Shown one piece after another: positions 54,985-63,615 of a DNA stretch of 64,000 nucleotides. Origin of the DNA: Protopterus annectens (lineage: Eukaryota; Chordata; Ceratodontiformes; Protopteridae); NCBI RefSeq assembly GCF_019279795.1, contig NC_056748.1, positions 696,954,806 through 697,018,805 on the forward strand. Direction: 5' to 3'. Position 1 is the stretch's first letter, and the number at the start of each line of letters is the position of its first letter. The notes under the pieces are model-generated. The model did no database searches. It saw only the letters and a program-made list of their open reading frames with translations, and had not been told where the DNA came from. The position numbers and the translations under genes are program-made.

Positions 54985-55197
54985 AAAAAAGTTGCTTACA
55001 AATGCTCGAGAGCAGTATCTACGTCTAACCATGATGGTGGCAAATGAGATCTGGGTCAATGGGACTGGAGTAGGCATTATGGGTAAAGGGAGGACGTCGA
55101 CAGCTGGATCCAAAGTCTAGTATATGCGGCCGAGCCAGATCCATGGATCGGATCCAAACTCATTATAGTGAGGAAGAATGAAAAGAACAACATCAAA
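54985..55197. repeat. DIRS2 right terminal repeat
   Basis: It carries GCTGGATCCAAAGTC and CATGGATCGGATCCAAAC (55105-55165), the GGATCCAA-type motifs also frequent in DIRS2 gag. It ends ...GAAAAGAACAACATCAAAT. It mirrors the left repeat at 35829-36000 and the internal region at 36215-36240. 54770-54984 is DIRS2 leader DNA between the L1 insertion and this repeat, with no gene. Confidence 0.78.
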
Positions 55198-55480
55198 TAA
55201 AATGATCTAAGAGACAATTATTCAAATAAATTTGGACTCCACTCAGTCTTATCAATGCAATTGATGGAACATGGCATTTAGAAAACAGTCTTGATACTAT
55301 GGTTAACCCAAAAAGTAAAACAGCAAACTGGAAATGATGACGCCTTACCTGGAATCTCTTGGACCTACTGTTGGGTTTGAGCACTGAAACATGCCAGTAT
55401 ATATCCTTGAAATTATGGAGAGTATCTACACATTCTTGGGCAGCAAAAGAAATACGGATGGGATAGTAACAGTACTAAAA
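55198..55480 (-). pseudogene. Old DIRS reverse transcriptase fragment (host of DIRS2)
   Basis: The minus strand reads KECVDTLHNFKDIYWHVSV, then QVRRHHFQFAVLLFGLTI and SGVQIYLNNCLLDHFI. It is collinear with DNWMCSIDLQDAYYHIKI, SSHFQFRALPFGLTT and FQVFPDLDDWLLSA of DIRS1. YLDD has become YLNN. DIRS2 therefore inserted into an older DIRS copy. Its left remainder was not recognised. Confidence 0.62.
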
Positions 55481-57026
55481 TTCTTTCCTATCAAATGTAG
55501 TACATCCAAAGGGAAGGACTTCCTTCTGCAGAACATTAAAGAGACCCAAGGTGTCATTCAGAAGATGCAGGTTTCTCTGAGGAAAAGGTGTCCTGATCCT
55601 GGGGTAACTCTCTTCCCCTATAAGACTAAAGACACATTTGAACTCTGAAAAGTGTCCATTAATTAAAGGATTTGTTTCCCTATAAAATAAAAACTTGACA
55701 CATTTTCAACAGGGTAAGCGGTAACCATGGAAAAAGGAAGGTAATTAAACAAATTTGCCCTTTTTCCTCTCTTTCCCCAGGTCCATCCCATCATGCCTCA
55801 ACCTTCCTGGTTGATCCACAGATCCAGCTGTCCCCTCCAAAGTGACAGACCTACTAATATATCCATATTCATTCCCATGGGTGAGGTTTGAGTATCCAGG
55901 AGTAGGGAAGCCCTTCATTCATGCACTTAGAGAAAAGAAGATTTGTGTGATCAGCCTTAACCTTCACCTGTACACATCTAAATGTGCTCAACAGATTAGC
56001 AAGCAATGAGCTCTGTAACAGCTGTCCACTCCTCCATGTCAGGTGTGGTCAAACCCTGACTACCTCCTTGTAAGCTGCAACTTCACTTAAGCCCTGGTCT
56101 CCACTGAGACTTCATCCAAGGAATGTGCACGGAAACACACAGCCCTTCCCTTCCTCCACCCAACAGTAAGTGAACATGCTAAGTCTCAGCACCCGCCTCA
56201 GCACCCACACCAGCTCTAACAAGTGCCTGTACCTCTAGTCAAACTCATCAGGTTGTTCAGGATGTAATCAGGGCTTTATCCCACTACACCAGTGAAACAG
56301 GCTAAATTCTCCCTTATTTTCACATAGGTTTCCATATATTGGTTACAGCAGCAGCTGCTTTGTGACCAAGTGCAACACCAACAGTTTCTGTAAGATAACC
56401 AATTTTAGAAATCACATTGTCTTGATAAGGATGTACTTTAAGCAAAGACTGCCTTCATCATTACACTAGTAACAAGATACTTGAAAGAATGATTAGCAGA
56501 ACAATAAACTAATTTAAAGAGGTGTGGAGAAAAATCTGTTAAGTGATTTTAAGATTTCTACACAATTACAATCCTCACTATATTCAACCATTTAAATCAG
56601 CTAGGCACGCACACTATTCTGATAATTAATCAAGAATATTAAAAGATTTAGAGCCCCAACAAGCCCTGCATTTAAAAAAATGCAACACTGTAGTACACAC
56701 AGAAAAAAACTTATCAGGAGAATAAGTGTTAAAAATATTTGAATAATCTTTAGCTGATGTCAAATCAGTTTAATCTGAAACAAGAAACAGAAAGGATCAA
56801 GCCAGAGTTTAAAATCCTAACACAAAATATAAAATCTTTCTAAACCTTTAAAACCAAAAGATATCACCATCTGTTTTCCTAACAATGTCTCATGTAACAC
56901 TTATTTTCAGGAAGAGGCAAGTGCGCTGAAAAAAGGAAGTCTCTCAAATTAAACATCTGTCAACTTATAAAATGGCTGTTTCAACATCACTATGTAAACA
57001 ATTCCACTCACAGTGCGCAGACAAAC
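55481..57026. other. Unassigned DNA, probably intronic or intergenic
   Basis: No repeat family, RNA or domain was recognised. A CT-rich patch lies at 55755-55880 and AT-rich DNA from 56380. It has fewer transposon marks than its surroundings, which agrees with the neighbouring candidate exon being part of a host gene. Confidence 0.3.
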
Positions 57027-57170
57027 CTGTAGTAAAGCTCCAAAAATTAAATTCATCTGGAAGAGCATCTTCCTTATTAATGGCATCACATTTTTTTTCA
57101 AAGTCACTGTTTTTCCTTAGCATGTACTCCCGAGCTAAAATGGGGAGTAGTGCTTTTGAATGACTGCACA
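57027..57170 (-). CDS. Candidate host-gene coding exon (144 nt, phase 1-1)
   Basis: On the minus strand TTTGTGTCTCATTTAG precedes position 57170 (acceptor AG with a weak pyrimidine tract). CTACAG|GTTTGT ends the exon at 57027 (donor GT). Between them 144 nt are open and encode 47 whole codons, CSHSKALLPILAREYM and so on to DEFNFWSFTT, with split codons at both borders (phase 1 at each side). The residue make-up is like a folded, partly helical protein and unlike the LINE and DIRS products around it. I do not recognise the family. Neither neighbouring exon was found, so it is unproven. Chance splice-like signals around an open frame are the alternative. Confidence 0.42.
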
Positions 57171-57405
57171 CTAAATGAGACACAAATCAGGTTCCATTTG
57201 AAAACAAATCTTGACTAACCTCTGATCTTTTAAAAAAAAAAAAAAAAAAACTTTGGAAAGATTACTCTTGTCCTCTATGGGTAATCTATATAGGTTCATA
57301 GGTTCATACTAGGCTATCTGCCCTAGGGCATTTATAAGCCTAGAGAGAGTGTGTTTGGCTTTTGCCACCCATTTTAAATTAATTTTGCTATGCCCTTTTT
57401 CGAGG

Positions 57406-58960
57406 TTAGTATACTGTGCCTCTGTCTAACAGTGACACAGAAGTGATACCCGGGGTAAACCTACGATCTCCCATCCACTCATCAAGATTCCTCTTGAAGA
57501 GAGTCAATGAGGGACTCTGCCTAACCTGGACTGGGATTTTATTCCAGAGTGAAGGGAGCCTCTGGGTTATGAATCTGTCCCTCCAGCATGTCCTATTTAT
57601 TTCAGTGCTGAGGTTCAAGTCTCTCGAGCGTGGCTCGATGGCATTTGGATTTTCTGAGGTGCAGCATGTCCATTAATTCCGGGTTGGACATGGCTTTATA
57701 GTCAGGCACAGATCGCCTCTGAGCAGGCGGTATGCCATTGAGTAGAGCTGGAGTTTCTTTAACCGGGCAGCATATGGCATCTGTTTGAGCCCTTTGATCC
57801 TCTTGGTGAGGTACTTTTGGGGTCTTTTCAGTTGCTGCAGGTGTCTGGTAAGGTACATCCCAAAAGGGCATTGTACTCAATTATGGGCCTGATGAGGGAT
57901 GAGTAAAGAGGCACGATGACCTCCCCTGATCTAGATGTGAATCCCTTCATGATTAGGTGGGCTATATAAAATGTTTTTCTAACCACTTTGGCCACGTGGT
58001 TGTCAAATGAGAGATTGCTATCAACTTGGGTCCCCAGGTCCCTAATTACTTCTTCCGTACTTAATGGATTACCACCTATGTGGTAATTTGTGGGCACTTT
58101 GTTTTTGCCAAAGGGGATGACTATACACTTTTTGGCGTTTAGCTTGAGGCCATGGCTCTGGCACCAGTTGTCAGTTTCTATGACGCCCTTTTGGAGGATG
58201 TTTGTGTCGGCTGAAGAGTCGATTATGGCGCCCAGTTTGCAGTCATCTGCAAACTTGGTCAGCCACAGTCCTTCCGTGTTGGCCTGTACCTCCGAGAAAT
58301 ATATACCGAACAAGAGAGGTCCCAGGACTGAGCCTTGTGGGACGCCTCTTGTAACTGGTTTGGAGTCTGACATGACTCTAGCAATTCTAACCATGTGGGT
58401 TCTGTCCTTGAGCCAGTTTGCAACCCATCTAGTGACATAGGGGTTTATATTTAAGCTGGTGAGCTTATCTATAATGCCCGAGTGGGGTACTGTATCGAAG
58501 GCTTTTACGAGGTCCAGGTAGGCTGTGTGGACCACCTTCCCATCGTCAATGGCCTTGGTGACTGTTTCAAAGAAATCAACCAGGTTTAAGAGGCAGGATC
58601 TGCCCTTAACAAAGCCGAACTGGGTAGGATCCAGTGTCTGTAGGTCCCCAATATCTTTATTTATGAGGTCCATGATGATCCTTTCCATAGCTTTGCAGAC
58701 CAAGCTAGTCAGGCTTATGGGGAGATAGTTTCCAGGATTCGTTGAGGCACCACCTTTGTGGAGAGGGACCACTGTTGCTGTACTCCACTCTTTGGGTACA
58801 TATCCTGTAGTAAGGCTGAGATTGAACAGTAGTTTTATGCTTGGGTTTAGCTCTTCTTGGAGTTCATGTAGGACGCAGTCCAGGACACCGTCTGGTCCCA
58901 CTGATGCTCTGTGTTTTTTGCTTTGGAAAGGGCAGCTCTTACCTGAGCATCTGAGATGTC
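57406..58960 (-). pseudogene. LINE B ORF2: reverse transcriptase and C-terminal region
   Basis: A 357-codon frame (57828-58901) holds MGPDGVLDCVLHELQEELN, STATVVPLHKGGASTNPG, SLTSLVCKAMERIIMDLIN, FGFVKGRSCLLNLVDFFE, TAYLDLVKAFDTVPHSGI, TRGVPQGSVLGPLLFGIYF and LTKFADDCKLGAI with both palm Asp. RDLGTQVDSNLSFDNHVAK and LYSSLIRPIIEYNALLG follow. A frameshift near 57870 leads to the C-terminal part (57673-57858, 57406-57618: TRHLQQLKRPQKYLTKRI, RFITQRLPSLWNKIPVQ, RRFTPGITSVSLLDRG). Core RT motifs are intact; the two frameshifts inactivate it. Confidence 0.9.
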
Positions 58961-59025
58961 AGGGGGGCAGCACTCTGCTGGGATAGATATTTGCCCTTTT
59001 GGTGGGGTTGCACTGAACCTGTCAG

Positions 59026-60270
59026 CTAGGATGTTGGCAATGTCTGTGGGTTCGGTGTATTTTTGTCATTTTGGACTAATTCTGAGCATATCTGGGAATT
59101 CCCACCCAGGTTCCTAACATAACTAAAGAAAGCCTTGTGATTATCCTTAGTGTCCTGTGCAATTTGTCTCTCGAAGCTGGCCTTAGACGATTTTATGAGT
59201 GCCCGTAGTTTTTTGCTAATACTGATCAGAGATGCCTTCCCTTTTTGGGATTTTGCTCTATCATGTAGTAGCTTCCTCCTTCTATTGTATAGTTTGTTTA
59301 TGGCTGGGGTCCACCAGACAGGACTTCTGCCGTTGGAGGATTGGGTCTTGGCTTTATTTGGGATTGCATGATCCATGCATTCCTGAAGGTGTTCATAGAA
59401 TGCGTTTATAAAGGATTCTGCGGTCTGGGCCGTATTTTCCACAGGCCCGGGGGCTTTGAAGGATTCCAGCTTGGTTTTGAGGATTATAAAATTTGCTTTA
59501 GAGAAGTTTTTCACTGTGGTTTTCAGGGCAGGGGGTGGAGTCGGGATGTGAATATCCAGTGAGATTAGTTTATGGTCTGATCTTACCAGTGAGGGATACA
59601 CTTCTGGTCTGGAGCATAGAGTCCCCATGTTGGTGATGATCAGGTCCAGTATGTTTTCCCCTCTTGTGGGAGTGGTAACAAGTTGTTCCATAGCATTTGA
59701 GTTTATAAATTCTAGGAACCTTTGGGCTAGGGTGTTGGAGCTAGAGTAATGCTCCCAGTCTATGTTTGGGTAGTTGAAGTCGCCCAATATAATGGAGTTT
59801 GGAGAGACCTTCATATTTTCCAGTGTTCTCAGGAAGGCCGAGTGGGGTTCCTGGGTTTGGGAGGGTGGTCTGTAGCAGGCTATAAACTGGAAGGCAGTTT
59901 TACCCACTGTTAGTTGCACATGGATAGTCTCTGATGCTTCGTGCTGTGCCACCAACCTGGAGGTGTGGGTATCTTTGACGAATATTGATACTCCCCCTCC
60001 TTTTGTGGTTCGGTCCAAGTTTTGGGGCCGAAAAGCATGGTATGAGGTACAATCTGGTAGTGCTGGGGTGCTCTCGGGAGCCTTGAACCAGGTTTCTGTT
60101 ACTGCACAGATATCGATGTTCTCCATGCTAAGGAGAGTTTCAAGTGCGTGCATCTTGAGGTTTAGCCTTCTGGCGTTCAGTAGCATTACTCTTAGTTTCT
60201 TATCCCTTGTGATACCTATGGGGGTGGGTTTGTCTTTTAGTAATATATAGTTATATAGTGCTCTATTTTT
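59026..60270 (-). pseudogene. LINE B ORF2: endonuclease and linker
   Basis: A 386-codon frame covers the AP-type endonuclease: MLLNARRLNLK, ENIDICAVTETWFKAPES (catalytic Glu), KGGGVSIFVKDTHTSRL, FIACYRPPSQT, SIILGDFNYPNIDWEHY (Asp/Asn), GENILDLIITNMGTL and LVRSDHKLISLDIH (catalytic Asp-His). The linker follows: SPVWWTPAINKLYNRRRKLL and SSKASFERQIAQDTKDNHKA. All expected catalytic residues appear present. The frame continues upstream to about 60270 (LKDKPTPIGITRDKKLRVM). A frameshift at about 59060 separates it from RT. Confidence 0.9.
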
Positions 60271-60275
60271 ATTTG

Positions 60276-60530
60276 TGTCCCACTCTTTGTGGTCTCGTGG
60301 ACATCAGCACATCAGGCTGGTCATTTACTACAAACCATTTCTTTTGAATCCTTGCCTCATTTAAAATATGCTGTTAAAACATGATTTTTATACTGGTCTG
60401 CTTTTCTAATGCAGCTATAATGGGGGAATCCTTACAGAATGAAATCTTTCGTACTTATAGCTAATGTAATGGACAGTTATCAGAAAATTAGTTCTTCCAT
60501 ATTTATAGTTAAACATACTTGATTGAGACA
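60276..60530. other. Spacer between LINE B copy 5 and the hAT-type element
   Basis: AT-rich DNA with no recognised feature. Confidence 0.4.
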
Positions 60531-60538
60531 ACTAAAAG
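60531..60538. repeat. 8-bp target duplication, left (hAT-type)
   Basis: ACTAAAAG, identical to 63608-63615. Confidence 0.85.
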
Positions 60539-61199
60539 CATACCTCTCAACCTGGAAACATCAAAAATCTGGACAAAGGCCCATGTAAAATAGGTACAAA
60601 TCTGTACGCTGATTAATATAAAATTTACATACATGATTATGTAACCCCACCCACTCCAATGGAATTGTGGGATATCAGCTTTCAAATGCAAATTGAAGAA
60701 CAGACAACCAATATATGGCTACATTCCCCCAGAGTCCCCCTGGTGCCATTCCAATGCCCCATTACTTTGCTATTTCACCTCATTTACCATAAACACTGTA
60801 ATGTGCACACTGCTTTACTTCTACAGTGATTATATGGATTTCATTTGAAACTTTTATTTTACATTTTATAGCACAAACACTAACAGACATCTGCTAAACA
60901 AACCAATGCAGTCTCACAATGAAAACAGACTTAGCATTAAAACTTCTCTGTCCTTGAACTCACATTCATTGAAACAGCACTGAAACCCACATTCAAAGAA
61001 AATGCAAACTCATCTAAACAATTCCACATTAGAGAGATCTGGAACTAATTAAGAGGTTGCTGCTAGCAAACAACTTTATATTTTATTGTTTCATCTACAA
61101 ATAAAGTGCCTGTTGCCCTTGAAGAATGCCTGTGTTACATTTAAAAAAAAATGATACGCTAGTAATATTGCAATAGGGAATGGATGGCAAACTGATAAT

Positions 61200-61312
61200 A
61201 GGTTCATAGTATCAGCAATCCATCCACATACTGCGAAAGTAGAACCCACAGCCTTCTAGATCAAAAGCAGGTATACTACCTGTTGAGCTACTAACAACGC
61301 AAACAGTCTTAA
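61200..61312 (-). mobile_element. tRNA/V-SINE-type head, first copy in the hAT element
   Basis: On the minus strand CTCAACAGGTAGTATACC is A-box like and GGGTTCTACTTTC is B-box like. CATGTGGAT-type sequence follows, paralleling the head of the V-SINE at 31195-31268. The V-SINE core and tail are not present here. Confidence 0.62.
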
Positions 61313-62084
61313 TGCGCATAGTGGCTGCTTTTCTTTTACAATGATTATTCAGATTTCATTTAAAACTTTTATTTTACATCTTATAGTACAAACACTGATA
61401 GATATCTGCTAAACAAAGCAACACAGTCTCACAGTGAAAACAAACTTAGCATTAAAGCTTCTCTGCCCTTGAAACTCACATTCACTGAAACAACATTGAA
61501 ACCCACATTCAAAGAAAATGCATCTGACCAGTGGCACAGAAAGATTACCTTTGGGCTGTTTTCATATCATAGGCCCCTTGCACACCAAACACGTTTTCTT
61601 TGATACACCTTCCTGATTGCATTAAATTATATTATATTTCTTGTATAATACAGCACACTTGTTAAAGCGCATTTTAAATTTATTGTTAATATTTTTCCAG
61701 TAAACAATGAAACAAACTGCAAGAACCAATAATGACAAAACTGCTCAATTCAGAACATTTCCATCATAAGAGTCTACTTAAGCTTCCACAATCCACCCGT
61801 ATCAGTAAATATGCTCAATCTCTGCAGAAGTCATCTAAATAATTCCACATTAAAGGGATCTGTAACTAATGGAGATTGCTGCTAGCAAACAGCTTTATAT
61901 TTCACTGTTTCATCTACAAATAAAGTGCCTGTTGCCTTTGAGGGATAAATTGCCCGTTACATAAAAAAAAAAAAAAAAAAAGCTAATATTGCAATAAGGA
62001 ATGGATGGCAAACTGATAACAGGTTCATAGTTATTAGGTCTCTCCGCCAACTAGGACATTATCAGGACTGCAGCATCAAAAGCA

Positions 62085-62198
62085 CAACACAGTAGAGTAT
62101 CAGCACTCTATCTACACACTGTGGGAGTAGAACACACAGCCGTCTGCATGAAAAGCAGGCATTCTACCTGTTGTGCTAACAACACAAACAGACTTCAC
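62085..62198 (-). mobile_element. tRNA/V-SINE-type head, second copy in the hAT element
   Basis: It is collinear with 61200-61312 (AACAGGTAGAATGCCTGC, then GTGTGTTCTACTCCC). It lies in the second half of the internal duplication, so it was probably duplicated with it and not inserted twice. Confidence 0.6.
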
Positions 62199-62459
62199 CT
62201 AAGCAGCACTGAACTTCTTTCCCCCTGAGGAACTGCACAGCACAACTTAAGGAAAAAGTCAAAATTTATTTGGGGGGGGGGGGGGCAAAACCAGGGACAC
62301 ATTTTAAACATTGCTTGTACAGTCTTAGAGAAGCTGGTGTGGGTAGGTGATTTAGACTCTTGCTCCCTTTACCTAAAGTACAGAGTTTGAGCCTAACTAA
62401 CCCTGACCACCAGGTATGCCTACCTGGGGCATTTTACAGACACACACAAGCTCTGTGTA

Positions 62460-63240
62460 CTGAACGGCCTTCATTAAAAATGAAGAACTAGCATTTAAAA
62501 GTAGCGGCCAGCAAAGCCTTCAGTAAAATGAAGAACCAGCATAAACGACCTCTTAAAAGCAGATAAACAAGCTCACTGCATAAAATGAAGAACGAGCATT
62601 TAAAAGTAGCAGCCATCATGGCTTTCAGTAAAATGAAGAACGAGCATTTAAAAGCAGCGGCCATCAGTAAAATTACACACAACTCAGCAGATAAACAAGC
62701 TCACAGAGAACCAGCTCTGTGTACTGAACAGCCTTCACTAATATGATGAACGAGCATTTAAAAGCAGCAGCCAGCAGTAAAATGAAGAACCAGCATAAAC
62801 AAGCTCTTAAATGCAGATAAACAAGCTCACGGCAGTGGCAAAATAATGGCCATCTTAGTATTTAAAAACAAACAGCTTAAACAACAGTAAATAAATAACA
62901 GCCAACTCTGCACACACAAACTGAGAATTATTGAATGGCCAGCTCACAGTAAATCAGTAAATAACTCAGCAGCAGCTCACAGTAAATCAGTAAATAACTC
63001 AGCAGACAAATTAAACAAGCTCAAGGCAGCAAACAACGGCCAGCTCATAGTAAATAAAGAATGGCCAGGCCAGCTCAGCAGATAAATTAAAACAGCATTT
63101 AAAAACAGCAACACACAGCTCATAACTTAACAGTAAAGAACGGCCAACTCAGGAGATACATTAAACAACCAAACGAGCATTTAAAAACAGCAAACCGTGC
63201 AGCCCAATAGTAGCAGGTAAAACGGTAATGCCCAGCCAGC
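62460..63240. repeat. Complex degenerate tandem-repeat field
   Basis: Two intermixed units recur: AAAATGAAGAACGAGCATTT plus AAAAGCAGCAGCC (62470-62830), and CAGCTCACAGTAAATCAGTA plus AATAACTCAGCAG (62890-63130). ATAAACAAGCTCAC is a third recurring piece. The spacing is irregular. It lies wholly within the hAT-type element. Minus-strand open frames here (for example 62488-62682) are products of the repeat, not genes. Confidence 0.8.
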
Positions 63241-63386
63241 ACTTAAAATAGAGAAAAGCTGAAGAACAATGAATGTTCTTACATGGAGGCTGGACGTGGG
63301 CGCTGGTGGACTCTGCAAAAGTTATACACACATTTTCCCTGCCATTGCTGCTCATATTTTCCCTGTTCCCTCCAGTCTAACAGGCA

Positions 63387-63445
63387 GTAGCTGATGTCAT
63401 CACGCACACCTCTGTAGGCTGGTGATGGGTGGTGACATCAGCTAC
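63387..63445. repeat. 17-bp near-perfect inverted repeat (hairpin)
   Basis: GTAGCTGATGTCATCAC at 63387-63403 faces GTGGTGACATCAGCTAC at 63429-63445 with one mismatch and a 25-nt loop. It lies in the subterminal part of the hAT-type element, followed by a repeated TTTAAAGTGGTAAACTGTTT. Confidence 0.85.
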
Positions 63446-63607
63446 ATATTTAAAGTGGTAAACTGTTTCAAAAAATTTAAAGTGGTAAACTGTTTAAAGT
63501 CCGGGAAATTCGGAAATTAAGGGGGCCACTCGGGAATTCGTAGCACCCCAATATTTTGCCCTCAAAACTAGTAAAAACCGAGGAATTCGGTACGGTTGAG
63601 AGGTATG

Positions 63608-63615
63608 ACTAAAAG
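63608..63615. repeat. 8-bp target duplication, right (hAT-type)
   Basis: ACTAAAAG, identical to 60531-60538. Confidence 0.85.

Larger units (their letters stand above)
35829..55197 (-). mobile_element. DIRS-type retrotransposon DIRS2, spread over 19 kb by nested insertions
   Basis: The left end (about 35829, TTATAAGTTATGCACTCTCC) and the right end (about 55197) carry matching inverted repeats. An internal complementary region sits at 36175-36240. DIRS2 blocks on the minus strand are: recombinase 36240-37258; RNase H/RT 43274-44440; gag 44465-44945, 45511-47330 and 51259-51730; right-end region 54770-55197. The intervening DNA is DIRS3 copy A, a Tc1 end, a plus-strand LINE B, a PLE fragment, DIRS3 copy B, a (TA)n tract and an L1-like LINE. 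About 0.5 kb between RNase H and recombinase is missing, so one event was accompanied by deletion. Confidence 0.82.
57290..60275 (-). mobile_element. LINE family B (CR1-like), copy 5, best preserved
   Basis: It runs from just upstream of EN (about 60275) to a 3' tip that on the coding strand reads GGGCAGATAGCCTAGTATGA followed by ACCTATGAACC, an octamer repeated about twice (57290-57310). Short octamer tandem tails are typical of CR1-type LINEs. It has only a few frame lesions, so it is one of the youngest LINEs here. It is 5'-truncated and lacks ORF1. No clear target duplication was found. Confidence 0.9.
60806..62200. repeat. Diverged direct duplication inside the hAT-type element
   Basis: 60806-61315 (TTTCATTTGAAACTTTTATT, ATTCAAAGAAAATGCA, CTACAAATAAAGTGCCTGTT, GGAATGGATGGCAAACTGAT) recurs in the same order at 61340-62200. 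The second copy has about 300 bp of extra DNA (61530-61830) after ATTCAAAGAAAATGCA. Confidence 0.82.
60539..63607. mobile_element. Non-autonomous hAT-type DNA transposon (3069 bp)
   Basis: A perfect 14-bp terminal inverted repeat (CATACCTCTCAACC at 60539-60552 and GGTTGAGAGGTATG at 63594-63607) is flanked by an exact 8-bp duplication. Eight bases is the target-duplication length of the hAT superfamily. No transposase coding is present; the longest frames are short. The interior holds a diverged direct duplication (60806-61315 and 61324-62200), tRNA/V-SINE-like heads, a complex tandem-repeat field and a terminal hairpin. It would have been moved by a transposase made elsewhere. Confidence 0.8.

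Noticed and set aside
62488..62682. Minus-strand hydrophobic 64-codon frame with repeated CSFFIL
   Set aside because: Entirely a product of the tandem-repeat field; no gene context.
62460..63240. CRISPR-like array
   Set aside because: Repeat spacing is irregular, units are degenerate and the genome is eukaryotic.
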